Source of the DNA: Akanthomyces muscarius
Lineage: Eukaryota; Ascomycota; Sordariomycetes; Hypocreales; Cordycipitaceae
Length of the DNA stretch: 64,000 nt
Assembly: GCF_028009165.1 (NCBI RefSeq)
Contig: NC_079242.1
Span: forward strand, 5,146,001-5,210,000
Direction: 5' to 3'
Position 1 is the stretch's first letter. Each line of letters starts with the position of its first letter. Shown one piece after another: positions 22,731 through 34,205 of this stretch. The notes below the pieces were generated by a model, which was not told where the DNA came from, ran no database searches, and was given only the letters and a program-made list of their open reading frames with translations. The position numbers were made by a program, and so were the translations under genes.

Positions 22731-24372
22731 ATTCAGGCTGGATGTTGGGTAGGGTGAAGGTCCTGGCGTCTTCTTCTGTCCTAACTGAAGACAAGCACAG
22801 ACTACGCGCGTAGAACAAAAACAGCTTCGTTGTCGTAGCTTGCCGTCAAAATTCAACCTCTCATGATTTTTGTACGGGTATGCTTGGACATGGAGGAGCA
22901 CCGGCGGGTTGTATAGACCATCTGTCAAGAGAGGTGTAGATCATCGTTGGAAAGATTCTCATCGCTGTTTTGCAGCAACTTCTGCCAAACAAAGCAAAGG
23001 AAAGATTCTGATCAGCGATTGGCAAATAGTCATCGTTTGAATGGAGAGCCATGGAGTCGTGAGGAGCGCTCGATCGCACTCCACACATCTCTGCATGTCG
23101 GGTGGACCGTTCCGCCGTGATTCGTCGAGGTCCCATGCCGCGGCCGAAGACGGAAGTTCGTGCGTGAGCGCGGCTGAGGCCGGTGATTAATCGGCTGCTG
23201 GGTGATGACGGATCACGGTCAGAGGAAATGAAGTCGAGTTTGCCCCTGTGTGCCGGCGCGGGTCGTCACGAGAGACTTTTACTTGGCCAGGGTGGCCATT
23301 CTTGAGGAAGTGGGAGAGCAACAGGCAGGGATGGAAAAGCTTGGAAAAATGCCAAGGCGACGGGGCGATGGGTCTACGCCGTACCAGCACATACAAGTCT
23401 TTCATGGATGAGAAACCCTTTTCCGCGATGGCTATTTTCAGCGCCAGAGCGGCAGCAATGGTTGTTGGAATACTGCTAGTTGATCCATTGTCTAGTGGAA
23501 TTAATACGGTGGTAACAAGCCACACAGCGCGTTCCATTCATAAGCAGTGAAGTCTGAAGGACGGGTAGGAATGAGAAGCAGTTTCGGGTCTGTAGAAGCT
23601 TTGCCGCGAATTCCAGAGAGTCGACCCGCGGAAAAGAACTGCACGAAGCAATGAGGTGTGATGTGATGGCCGCTGGGACGGAGGAGCGGCAGTTGATGGC
23701 GCTACGAGAGTGGTCTGGATTGAATCGCCTGTGCCAGCGGCTGCAGCGTGGCGTCGGCAGAGATGAGATGAGCTGCCTAATATGTACCGTTGAGAGAGAT
23801 GCTGAGACAAGAGACAATTACCAGTCACCCAGGTGAAGAATAAGAAAAAGGCCCGGGTTAAATGCTCTATGAATAGCAAAGTAGCGTGCCACTGAAGACG
23901 GGAGCATCCTGACATGCAAGTGACAAAAAATAGCAGCGGGCCGATGCCGCCGCGATCTCTGCAGAGGGTCACTGGGGGGGGGGCATGAGGTCAAAAAATA
24001 AATTGGCAAATTGGTCACCGTCGAGAATTGAGCCGAGACGAAAAGGAGATTATCGTCTGTTTTGGTAAAATTAAACCGACGGGGGGGCCAAGGCAGGGCC
24101 AAGGAAATTATGACCCGGCCAGAGCGCGCGCGCAGGGGTGCGAGTCGGTCAAGCACGGGGAGAAGAAGGCTTCTTGACCAGGTAAAGAAAAGTCACAGAG
24201 GGCGGGGGGGAAAAAAAAAGACGAGCAAATACTTGGCCGAAAAGAAGAGAGCAGCGGTAACCGCATCTGTTCTAGACTTTGACTTGGAGCTCAGATAAGG
24301 CGACCCGTGGAAATCCCCGTTCTCCACAGCGGCTACCGAGGGAGAAGGTGAGTTATCAAGAGACCAACAGCC

Positions 24373-24399
24373 TTTTTTTTTTTTTTTTTTTTTTTTTTT
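24373..24399. repeat. Homopolymer T27
   Basis: Uninterrupted run of 27 T on the plus strand. Confidence 0.95.
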
Positions 24400-24965
24400 G
24401 AGTCGATACGAGATTTCATTTCTAAATATGGGGAAATGATAGGGGCCGTGTTGATGACTTTTTTACTCCGTATTGTTTCTATTTTGAAGAATGCAGAGTC
24501 AAAGGATGGAGCTTCGTATCTCGATGACAGACGGGCGGTGTATGGGGAAAATGCACTGGCAGGCGTCCATACAGCGAACAATGGAGGTGTGGTTGGTGCT
24601 GTAGCGCGTTCTTGTTCCGCGATGCCGTGTCTCGGCCATGGTCCCCAACGAGCCGTGAGTGCCGTGTTTCGCGTGACAGTCTTGCATCTTGTTGCTTTCT
24701 TTTGCATACTGCGATGCCTCTTTGCACGGCCTGTACGGGGTATTTTTTGGGGTTTTATTTCGCGTTGAGGCTGAGAAATCTGGCTGGGTCGCTGACAGCC
24801 TCCTTGCTTGGTTCCTGCATGAGTGGAGCCGGTTCGGGGGTACCTCTTGTTTTTTCTTTTATTTCGACGGGCTATCGCTGGCACAGAAGAACAAGGTGAG
24901 GACAGGGAAAGTGACCACCAGTCGGCTGTGAATACGGGCTGATGGCTGACTGCAATCTCTTGGTT

Positions 24966-24997
24966 GGTCAGTCAGTCAGTCGGTCAGTCGGTCGGTC
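24966..24997. repeat. Tetranucleotide tandem repeat (GGTC/AGTC)
   Basis: Eight consecutive 4-bp units that alternate between AGTC and GGTC. Confidence 0.9.
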
Positions 24998-25770
24998 TTG
25001 CTGATTGTTTGCGGCATACCGAGTATCGGTCGAGACAATGGCATTCATCACGACGGCCCCAGGGACAATAGCACGCAGCTGATGTGCAGGGCGAGGCTTG
25101 CTATTGCTGCAGCGGCAATACCGTGCCTTGGAGCTCATCGCGATGCATGACAGATTCCATGACGGGCCTGGCTAGCAGGTGGTGGTTCTTCCCCCTCCCC
25201 ACCGGGCGGTCTCCAATTTCAGTCCAGGTTCTATTACTGGTGCAAGGAGCATTATGCGCAAGCCAGCCATCGGCAAGATGAGCAATGCGTGAGATGTGTG
25301 TAGATTAGGTCGATGTGTACAGCACGTCACCTCGCAACTGGTGCTCTGTACAAGTACGATGGCTCTACCACGAAGCAATAAATAATAAGTCACAGATATT
25401 AGTTGGCAAGGCTGCCATTTGCTGGTGCTGGCCAGCGAGGGCAGCCGCTGTATTTTCGGTGGTGCACCCGCCCATCTCGCCCATCTGAGCTTCCAGAACG
25501 AGCAGCCAGTCAAGAGGCACGCGTACCTGAGCTGGGCCCACCCACCCCTATCCACCCATGCCCACTGACCCCTGGCCGACTGAGCGGTCCGGCGGGTCCC
25601 CAATCATTGTCCCCAGTCATTGTCCTCAATCACTGCTCCTTTTTTTTCCCACCACAGCGTTGCTGGTGCTGCCGTGTCTGCCAACAACAATCATACCCTG
25701 CCTGCCTGTTTGCCTGGCTCATCTCATTTGCCTCTGCCCCCCCTCCCCCCTTCTGCTTGGCCTCTGTCCG

Positions 25771-25777
25771 TATAAAG
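25771..25777 (+). promoter_or_regulatory. TATA box of the small GPI-type protein gene
   Basis: TATAAAG 190 bp upstream of the ATG at 25961, followed by pyrimidine-rich sequence with TTTCTTTCTTTCC, the layout of a strong fungal promoter. Around 25,600-25,640 there are three imperfect copies of a CAATCATTGTCC-like unit. Confidence 0.65.
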
Positions 25778-25960
25778 AACGCGCTCCTCCAAATCTCCCA
25801 CACCTTCTTTCTTTCTTTCCCTTCCTCACCCACACACATTCGCTCCTTGCTCAACTATTACCCTGACTTTTCAGTCAATTTCATTCGTTAATACAACAAC
25901 CAACAAATCAACCACTCCCGAACCCTCTTTCCGAAGAAAAACCCCCAACACACCGACAAA

Positions 25961-26413
25961 ATGAAGTTCTCTGTCGCTGCCGTCCTCGCCGTCGCCGCTG
26001 GTGCCTCTGCCCACTCCAACGTCACCGTCACCACCGAGGTCGTTGACGTCTACACCACCTACTGCCCTGAGGCCACCCAGATCACCCACGGCACCAAGAC
26101 CTACACCGTCACCGCCCCCACGACCCTGACCATCTCCGAGTGCCCCTGCACCATCACCCGCCCGGTCACCGTCACCTCTTCCGTTGTCTGCCACAACTGG
26201 TACGTCCATTCCCTCACTCGCTTGCCCGAAAACAGAACGCAATGCTAACAGATTCTCTCCAGCCCCAAGCCCACTGGCGCTCCCCCTGCCCAGAGCTCCA
26301 ACGGCACCGTTCCCGTTCAGCCCACCACCACCGGCGTCCCTCCCACCGCTGGTGCCGCCAAGGCCGTCCCCGCCCTTGCTGGTCTCGTCGGTCTCGTCGC
26401 TGCCCTTCTGTAA
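25961..26413 (+). CDS. Small secreted GPI-anchor-type cell wall protein (Neurospora CCG-6-like)
   Basis: Predicted 129-aa precursor from two exons, 25961-26199 and 26263-26413, with a 63-bp intron. Residues 1-17 (MKFSVAAVLAVAAGASA) are a clear signal peptide. The core has TTEVVDVYTTYCPEATQ and SECPCTITRP, repeated Thr/Val strands and five Cys residues; then comes a Pro/Thr/Gly-rich spacer and a C-terminal hydrophobic tail (ALAGLVGLVAALL) with small residues before it, as in GPI-anchor signals. The pattern YCP...ECPCTIT...VVC resembles small wall proteins such as Neurospora clock-controlled gene 6; that identification is from memory. Codon use is strongly biased to C-ending codons and the promoter has a TATA box, which suggests high expression. 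Acts at the cell surface. Confidence 0.85.
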
Positions 26414-29039
26414 ATCATCTAACCGCCTCATTCGCGTGACAAGGTTTTTGGTTTATAGTGGGAGGTGATTGGGTAACTTGGACCCGGAACACGGACATAC
26501 GACAAGAATTGGTACATATTTAATACGGTCCTGGAATCATGCCGCTGTGGAGCACATGACGGCCACTGCTTGGCTCCAGAACAACTTCAGTTGTATATTC
26601 TGTCTTCTTCTCGGCTCAAAAGGGGATTCGCCCATCCAGACACATGTGTGTGCGGTCTGTTTTTCGTGGTCGGGAGATTGAAAATGGTTTTCTAGCCTAG
26701 GAGCACTGGGTTACTGTCCTGCCTCTTGCAGCATCCTATGTCTCGACAACTATAATTATAGAAGTCATTTTTTTCTTCAACCACGATTTGCGCTTCATGT
26801 GGATGTCTTGCGCTCTTCTAGGGGTGCAGTGGATTGATTATAACTGTCGGGTGTTTTATGGCTTCAAATCTGTTGCTCGAGCTTATATTGTAGATAGGCA
26901 GCAAAAAAGCCACTTTTGGCCTGACCACTTAACTTGTTCGTTTCTGTTGAGCATATATCTGCTTTGAATCTGCCTGTATCTACACTTGTCATGGCAGCAT
27001 CTACGGAGCATCTCGTTTGCCCTCGTCATCTGCGTAGAGAGACGGTCCAGGCCGCGCACCCCAAGGACGCGCCCGCTGTCGACCGTGGGCGGCGGAACCC
27101 ATTGTCCCAGCCAAGGTAGGCCCTCGCAGCCAATCGAGCCGCTTGGATGGCCAAACCCGAAATTACACGTGGGGCCCATCCATGTTGGCGACCCTGGAAA
27201 TTTCAGGCACCAGATGACCTGGCAAGTGCCCGACTTGCCATCACGCTGGCGAAATAAAATAACAAATGCTGCAGAATAGACCGTCAAGAGATCTCATCGT
27301 TGATTCTGCACTCAATCTCTTTTTGCGCACCCCTTTGTCGCGGCGGTGAGAATTCGCAGCAGAAGTGGCCGATGCGCCGCCGAGGATTGCTTATCCAAGG
27401 ACGCTGAGCTGGACTAGGCTGGGCTGGGCTGGGCACACTGGGCGCTAGGCGCTGGGCGCAAGCCACCCAAATCAACGTGCTCAGGACATGGGCAATCAAT
27501 CACACGCCAAGCACGAAAGAAAAAAAGCCTGGATTGGCCCGCTGTGCTGCCCTTGAAACAAGAACTCCGGATGACAATGCTTGTACGAGATGCAACGTGT
27601 GTATTGGGCCAGCGCATCCCCCCGTCGCAGCAATAATCCAAGTAGCCTGGCCTCATTTTCCCCCCCCCCCGGTAAATGCGGCAACGGTACAGATTAGAGA
27701 AGAGCTGTGGCTGAACAACGCCGCCAGGCACAGCATTATTATCAGTAATATCGCTAGGCGTTTTTAGTGGACGGCGCTGGGTTAGGGGAGCGCGCGGCGC
27801 CATGCAGAAAACGTGGCTGTCGTTATCGCAGAGGGCTGGCTCGCTGGCTTGATGGCTTGGTCGTTGGGAAATTAGAAGCGCCAGCAGACTTGGCAAGTCC
27901 CTGCTGTACGGGTCTGTTTTCTGCAGTGTGCATCTCTACTGGTACAGCATGCCTTTTGTCGTGTAGATGCGCGCCGAGGTGCGCCACGGCCGTAGCCCAG
28001 GACAGACCATCCCACGCCCGAACACCAGGCCAGCACGGCGGAAGTATAACTGCGTGCCATATTTAGAACCCATGTGTCGCAGGAGGCTCTGCTCGTCTCG
28101 CACGTGCGTTTTGTGCATTTTAGCTATTTATGATGTCTTGCATTCTTTTCTGATGGGCTACGTGAGGTTGTGTTTCGCGGCTGGAATGTAGTCCAGTATG
28201 CCAGGTGAAATGCCTACCCTACACTAAAACCAGTGACTTCTGCAGAGTGGCTGTACGGCGCTCGCGGGTTCTGCGATGACGAAGATTAGTAAAAAATAGC
28301 TTCTGATGACAAGCCGGGATGGGCTCTGATATTTTCTTTCCGCTATTTGAGTCTGGTTGTGCTTGAGGTCGGGACTTGTTCTCACAGTCCAATACGCAGC
28401 TATCTCGTGCTCGCGATGGCAGCTTCTCAACGGAACATGTAACATGCAGCTGATCAACAGACGAAATAAACATGATGGCGAAATGACACGGCGACACTAC
28501 ACAAAGCAGCGAGATGCAACAGCCGCTACCAGCATATTTACCATTACTCGTTTCTTATAGCCGGCATTCGCGCCCGCCACCGCAGCCCTCTTCACAACTA
28601 GAGTATACTACAACAGGCCGCCAAAAGAGCCAGTCCTTGCAGCTGTCAACAAGAAAGCCAAGAGTAACCTCCGAGCTGCAAGTGTACTTGACGGAATACT
28701 CAGCATCCGAATACAGTCCGGGGAAAAGGAAGCTCGGCTGGAGAAGCGGGGACGCAGCCGACTAGTTCTCCCCAGGAGCCGCGCCAATCGAACCGGCCCG
28801 CCCCCATTGGCTGCGCTGATGTGCCGAATCCCCACACAAGCTTAGATATATTCCCAGCATCGCCATCGTGCCGTCTCTTTCATACTCACATCCGGCGTCT
28901 TGTCTCCTCCTCTTTACAGCTATCAACTTACAAGTATCAATCCACAGTTGCCAATCACAAGTTTCACGCAACGAGTTCATTGACACCCGAACTCTCACTT
29001 CCGCACATCACAGGACCGCTGACGTCTGGCCCTCGGTCC
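26414..29039. other. Intergenic stretch, no supported gene
   Basis: About 2.6 kb holding the 3' end of the GPI-type gene and the promoter of the acyl-CoA synthetase. Frames are short and without domains. Contains a G-rich block at 27,421-27,442 with four GGG runs, and a CCAAT element (ATTGG on this strand) near 28,806 upstream of the synthetase. Confidence 0.5.
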
Positions 29040-31287
29040 ATGCCTGACATTGCGCTGCCCGTCGTGCTGCCTCGCAAGAGAATGCACATCCAAGACGAGA
29101 TCCTGCAGCAGAGCCTGCGGAGCCCAGAGGCCTTCTGGGCCCGCCAGGCTGAGCAGCTGCACTGGCACCGGAAGCCCGACGCCACCCTGCGCACCTTTGA
29201 CAAGACGCTCGCCGACGGCAGCACCGCCCACGCCTCCTGGGAGTGGTTCCCCGGCGGCGAGCTGTCCACCTGCTACAACTGCGTCGACCGGCACGTCCTC
29301 GCCGGCCGCGGCGACAACGTCGCCATCTACTACGACAGCCCCGTCACCAAGACAAAGGCCCAGTACACCTACAGGCAGCTCCTCGAGGAGGTCGAGACGC
29401 TCGCTGGCGCGCTGCGCCAAGAAGGCGTCAAAAAGGGCGACGTCGTCATGGTATACAGTAAGTAGCCGACGCTTCCAACAAAGTTGCACAAGACTTCTGC
29501 TGATCCACGTTCAGTGCCCATGATCCCCGCCGCCCTCATCGGCATCATGGCCATCAACCGCCTCGGCGCCGTCCACTCGGTCGTCTTTGGCGGCTTCGCC
29601 GGCAACGCCCTCGCCCAGCGCATCGACGCCTGCGAGCCCGTGCTCATCCTCACGGCCTCGTGCGGCATCGACGGCGCCAAGCCGCCCATCCCCTACCGGC
29701 CGCTCGTCGAGGAGGCCCTGCGCCTCGCCGCCCACAAGCCCCAGCGCACCATCATCTGGCAGCGCGAGGAGCTGCGCTGGGGCAAGACGAACCGCCTCAA
29801 CCAGTCGTCGTGGCAGAAGTGGGTGCGCAGCGCCAGGGACCGTGGAATCAAGGCCGACTGCGTGCCCGTTCGCAGCAGCGACCCCGTGTACATTATCCAC
29901 ACCTCGGGCACCACGGGCGTGCCCAAGGGCGTGTGCCGCGACTCGGCCGGCCACGCCGTCGGCCTGAACCTCTCCATCAGCTACCTGTTCGACATCCACG
30001 GTCCGGGCGACGTCATCTGCACGGCGTCGGACGTTGGCTGGGTCGTGGGCCACTCGTACATTGTCTACGCGCCGCTGCTGGCGGGCGCGGCCACGGTGCT
30101 CTACGAGGGAAAGCCCGTGGGGACGCCCGACGCCTCGTCCTTTTGGCGTCTGGTGGAGGAGTACAAGGTCAATGCCTTTTTTACCGCGCCGACGGCGCTG
30201 CGCGCCATCCGCCGCGACGACCCGGACAACAAGTTCTTTACGCAGGTGGGTGAGCGCGATGGTCTGCGCTCCCTCCGGGCGCTCTTCCTCGCCGGCGAGC
30301 GCTCCGAGCCCAGCCTCATCTCCATGTACCAGGATCTCTTTGACAAACACGCCGCGCCGTCGGCCCACGTCATTGACAACTGGTGGTCGACCGAGGCCGG
30401 CTCGCCGATGACGGGGCGCGCGCTGACGCCGCACGCCGCCCACGACCGCGGCACGCGCATTCGCAATCACAAATTGCCCGTCCTTCGACCGGGCAGTGCC
30501 GGCAAGGCCATGCCGGGGTTTGATATCCGCATCGTAGACGATGAGGGCCGCGAGGTGGCGCGCGGCAGCATGGGCAACATTGTGCTCGGCATGCCGCTGG
30601 CGCCGACGGCGTTTCGCACGCTCTGGGGGGATGAGGAGCGCTTCTACAAGAGCTACCTCAAGCGCTTCAACGGCAAGTGGATGGACACGGGTGATGCGGG
30701 TATGATTGACGAGGAGGGCTACGTGCACGTCATGAGCCGCAACGACGACGTGCTCAATGTCAGCGCGCACCGTCTATCGAGTGGTGTGTACAGACCTACC
30801 ATTATAGCAGAAACAGAAGAAAGTATCAAGCTAACATGAGACAGGCGGCATCGAACAAGCAGTGTCGTCGCACCCGCTCGTCGCCGAGTGCTGCGTCATT
30901 GGCATCCCCGACGCGCTCAAGGGCCAGCTGCCGTTTGCCTTCATCACGCTGTCGACCAGCGACCACCCCCCGTCGGCGATTCCCGACGAGGCCCTCGCCG
31001 GCGAGATCCAGGCGCTGGTGCGCAAGCAGGTCGGCGCCATCGCGACGCTCGGCGGCATCATCCAGGGCAAGGGCATGATCCCCAAGACGCGCTCGGGCAA
31101 GACGCTGCGGCGCGTGCTGCGCGAGCTCGCGGAGAATGCGGTGCACGGGGAGTTTGCGAAGGAGGTGGCGGTGCCGAGCACGGTCGAGGACGCCGCGGCG
31201 GTGGACGTTGCGAGGGAAAAGGTGAGGGAGTACTTTGAGAGCATGGGGCATAAACACAAGGCGATTGAGGCCAAGGCGAAGCTATAA
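29040..31287 (+). CDS. Acyl-CoA synthetase, propionyl/acetyl-CoA synthetase-like, with peroxisomal signal
   Basis: AMP-forming acyl-CoA ligase of 709 aa: activates a short-chain acid (acetate or propionate are the family's usual substrates) to the acyl-CoA through an acyl-adenylate. Three exons, 29040-29457, 29515-30783 and 30845-31287, join in frame. The N-terminal ACAS_N-type region (EAFWARQAEQLHWHRKP) is followed by the adenylation motif TSGTTGVPKG at residues 272-281, DVGWVVGHSY, NWWSTEAGSP, the A7 region WMDTGDAG near 525, and the C-terminal IPKTRSGK with the adenylation Lys at about 648. The GWVVGHSYIVYAPLL and ST-E-AGSP pattern is closest to PrpE/ACSS3-type propionyl-CoA synthetases. 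The protein ends AKL, a valid PTS1, so peroxisomal location is predicted. The ATG at 29040 is the first in frame. Confidence 0.93.
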
Positions 31288-31856
31288 CGGAGAGGAGAGA
31301 TGTATTTACGATTTGCAGCTAGCCACCTATTGACTTGACGGTGAACCTCTATTTTCATGGCATTTTCTACGAGAGGCCACCCGATGCACCACTCTCCAGA
31401 CAAATCTGCGGTCTGCTACTGGCAATGGCTTCTCCTATCTATGCCCGCAAATACTGAGCATGGAAAGCCTTTTCTTCTATACTAGGGGCACGACACTAGC
31501 CGACCTCTGCTTTACATGGCCACAGACCGTCTAGACCCATTGCGCCACAAGGCTGCTCCGTTGCCTCCGCTTTTAGCCGCCCGTCCACAGTGGAAACGAT
31601 GGATTCCGCCTTGCGTGTTGAGATCAGTGTGGGTTGTTCATAGCTGATAGGTCCAAAGCCCATTGCGTTCTAGCCCAAATGGCCAATCAAGGGAACCTGC
31701 CTACCTCGAGGATACCCAGTAGGATGCTCGCCTCTCTAGAGAACAGTTCTAAGCACGTGCAGTAGCTCAGCCGCGCTCTTTCAGCAGTTTCGCGTGGCCA
31801 TCTGCCTCACCCCGCATCGATCATACTTACCCAACCCTAACGAATCTACACAAAAA
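31288..31856. other. Intergenic region between synthetase and unknown 782-aa gene
   Basis: About 570 bp with the synthetase 3' end and the presumed promoter of the next gene. The sequence before the ATG at 31857 is A-rich (ACAAAAAATGG). No other feature. Confidence 0.5.
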
Positions 31857-34205
31857 ATGGCAAGCTCTGCGCTATCTTTGCAATGGGGACTCGATGTCAC
31901 GACGACTGGCGCCCTTTCTATGGCCAAGGGTCTGGTCATGGCAGCCACCACTGACAATGTCTCCATCCTGGCGCTTCTGGCCTGCGAGAGATTTGGTGGC
32001 ACGCTGCCTGCCAGCTCTATGAGTATGCAAAAGGTGGCAAGCGCCCTTATACCCAGAAGCCCGGCACCGGTAGCCTTCCTCAAGGCAACCGTAGGCTTTC
32101 TCCACAACGACTGTGCCATGCAGCTTGGGACCAGCGCTGCAGGGGTTCGCTTCTTGGTTTTTGCTGCCGCACTTGTTCCTACGGCAGGAGTGTTTCAGAG
32201 TGCCGTCACGCTGGATAAAATGCTGAGAGATTCCGCGTCCGACTTGACCATTGTTCCGCCCCAGCAGGGACTGCGGGACTTGCTCAGAGTCCTGGAGCCT
32301 CGGGCGCCTGCTTGTGGTTTCTTTGACACGGTTGTATTTTGCGAAAAGCTGGTCGAAGAACACGTCATTTCAAGAGTTCTATCTACGAACATACCTAGCA
32401 ATATTCCACCCAAAGAAGTTCAACGTCTTAAGGAGTTCATGCTGAACGGCGTGCCTCCTGCGGATACATTGACCGAATTAACCAACGCATTTCGTCAAAT
32501 TGGCCGTTTAGGGCCTGCGAACGTTACAACTTTGACCGTCAGAACTGGAAGTGGGATTCCTTGGATATTGGCCTTCACTCAATGGTGCCTAGATTTCCCT
32601 ATTTCCTTGTCCGTTGGAAATTTCAACGTGCTGGCGCCGGCCAACGCAAAAGTTCACATTATTGTACCTGAAGAAGTCAAGGATTTGCAGGGGTGCATCA
32701 GAATAACGACTCATCATCAACTGGAGAGACTGGGCACTTTGATACAGCCATGCAATCAGGATACTATCGACGTGCCGCGGGCGTCTCATTATCCTGCCAA
32801 CAGACTGGTTACTTTCGGAGCGTATCGTGAGCAATTGCTACGGAGGCTTGGACTTCATAAATGGTCCCCGCAATTGCTACGAGAGGCAATAGAATACTCT
32901 ATTCCTTTACTCCTGTCATGTTCTCTAGAAGAACAGACGATCAAGCCTAAGGCGGGAAAACGACCAGGAGAACTTAATCATCACTTCGAGAACAAAGGTG
33001 ATAGCCTTCGCATTCGCCCATTTCCTGGGGCACACGTCGTTTCACGTGCTGCTAGAAGCTTGTTGTCAATCAATGAGCCATTGTCATTCAAGAAACTAGA
33101 TGAGGGCCAGTCGATTAGAAACACTCCCCAAGTATCACGTCACCTTGCTCAGCTACAAAAAATACGCTGCCATGAGTGCAATGCGAACGGGGCAGGCGAT
33201 GATAGCATTGGCCCTGACTCATGGGATGTTGGGTATTGCAGCGAGAGACATTTTTTCGAGACCTTGGCGGTCCTCACTTGCGAAATTTTTGCAATTTCTA
33301 TTTTTCGAGATCCCGAAACAATTTTGATGCAGCCAGTAACTCGGCGCAGTGCTATTTTCGAGCGGCTGGTCCCGTGTGTCGGAAAATTTCTGAACAGTCC
33401 GCAAAGAGCTCTCTCATTACTGCGAACTATTGACAGCAGCCTAGTCAAATGGGCAAAACACTTGGTTGGACATTCTAATGGCATTGATGATCCCAAGGAT
33501 GTAATCATATCGTGTCGTCAAGGCCAAGTAGTGTATCATGCCATCTTTGACACGTTCCGAGTTGAAAAGTATGGTTATGCGGAACTCATCTGTTTGCCAG
33601 GTGTACTCAGCTATAAAGGTGAGAAGTTCAACTCTGTGGTAGATGGAGAGCTGATGCCGGGTGGCCATTACATACCACCGACTCGACTTCAGAAAGATGA
33701 TCTTTTGACAACACCGAATTCTGAGGATACAAGCATATCCTGGCGCATCTCGGTATTCAGCGAAACAGCGCTCGATGCAATGCTAGTCTGGTCTTCCAAG
33801 ATAAACAATACGCAGAAAGATGCCCACCCATGTCACCTGCTGTATCACCTCCGCCGGGCATCGATATTGGAAATCTGCGCCCATTCTCAAGATACTCCAG
33901 TGGAGGAGATCGAGGACAACATCTTTGACGCTCCTGTTTGGGATTCACATTATCACGACATGAGGTTATGTACAGAAGCCATGCTTGACGCTTATGTTTG
34001 GGAGTCAGATTATGACGACATGAGGCCCTCTGGAGGGTGGCTTCATGTTGTTAGAGTGGGAAGGGAGGCCGACCAACTTTGTTTTGGGCTCGCCTCGCTA
34101 AAACGGAACCAGCCTATTGTGATAGGAAGAGGGGCTTGTTTTGGTTGCTGTGTAAAGTTGTGTCGCGTCCTGAAAGCTCAAGTATTGTTTTTTTGTAGAT
34201 GTTGA
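31857..34205 (+). CDS. Protein of unknown function, 782 aa
   Basis: Single open frame of 782 codons from ATG 31857 (context AAAAAATGG); the frame is open a little further upstream but without an ATG. I do not recognise a named domain. The N-terminal ~90 residues (QWGLDVTTTGALSMAKGLV..., with hydrophobic stretches near 40-130) are followed by a mixed alpha/beta-looking body. A segment around 440-480 carries Cys pairs (CHECNANG and later GYCSERHF). The C-terminus has an imperfect internal duplication, DAPVWDSHYHDMR and DAYVWESDYDDMR, about 25 residues apart. Third-position GC is visibly lower than in neighbouring genes. It resembles the large lineage-specific hypothetical proteins seen in accessory regions of fungal genomes. 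No signal peptide seen. Confidence 0.75.
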   Translation: MASSALSLQWGLDVTTTGALSMAKGLVMAATTDNVSILALLACERFGGTLPASSMSMQKVASALIPRSPAPVAFLKATVGFLHNDCAMQLGTSAAGVRFLVFAAALVPTAGVFQSAVTLDKMLRDSASDLTIVPPQQGLRDLLRVLEPRAPACGFFDTVVFCEKLVEEHVISRVLSTNIPSNIPPKEVQRLKEFMLNGVPPADTLTELTNAFRQIGRLGPANVTTLTVRTGSGIPWILAFTQWCLDFPISLSVGNFNVLAPANAKVHIIVPEEVKDLQGCIRITTHHQLERLGTLIQPCNQDTIDVPRASHYPANRLVTFGAYREQLLRRLGLHKWSPQLLREAIEYSIPLLLSCSLEEQTIKPKAGKRPGELNHHFENKGDSLRIRPFPGAHVVSRAARSLLSINEPLSFKKLDEGQSIRNTPQVSRHLAQLQKIRCHECNANGAGDDSIGPDSWDVGYCSERHFFETLAVLTCEIFAISIFRDPETILMQPVTRRSAIFERLVPCVGKFLNSPQRALSLLRTIDSSLVKWAKHLVGHSNGIDDPKDVIISCRQGQVVYHAIFDTFRVEKYGYAELICLPGVLSYKGEKFNSVVDGELMPGGHYIPPTRLQKDDLLTTPNSEDTSISWRISVFSETALDAMLVWSSKINNTQKDAHPCHLLYHLRRASILEICAHSQDTPVEEIEDNIFDAPVWDSHYHDMRLCTEAMLDAYVWESDYDDMRPSGGWLHVVRVGREADQLCFGLASLKRNQPIVIGRGACFGCCVKLCRVLKAQVLFFCRC

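Larger units (their letters stand above)
22731..25770. other. Intergenic stretch with simple repeats, no supported gene
   Basis: About 3 kb between the kinase remnant and the small GPI-type protein. All frames are short and without recognisable domains. It contains a T27 run at 24,373-24,399, an eight-copy tetranucleotide repeat at 24,966-24,997, and pyrimidine-rich sequence leading into the promoter at its right end. Confidence 0.5.

Noticed and set aside
24333..24884. 183-codon minus-strand frame ending next to the T27 run
   Set aside because: Contains a poly-Lys translated from the homopolymer and low-complexity sequence; no support as a gene.
29511..30770. 419-codon minus-strand frame inside the acyl-CoA synthetase
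   Set aside because: Mirror frame of a GC-rich exon; the plus-strand frame has all catalytic motifs.
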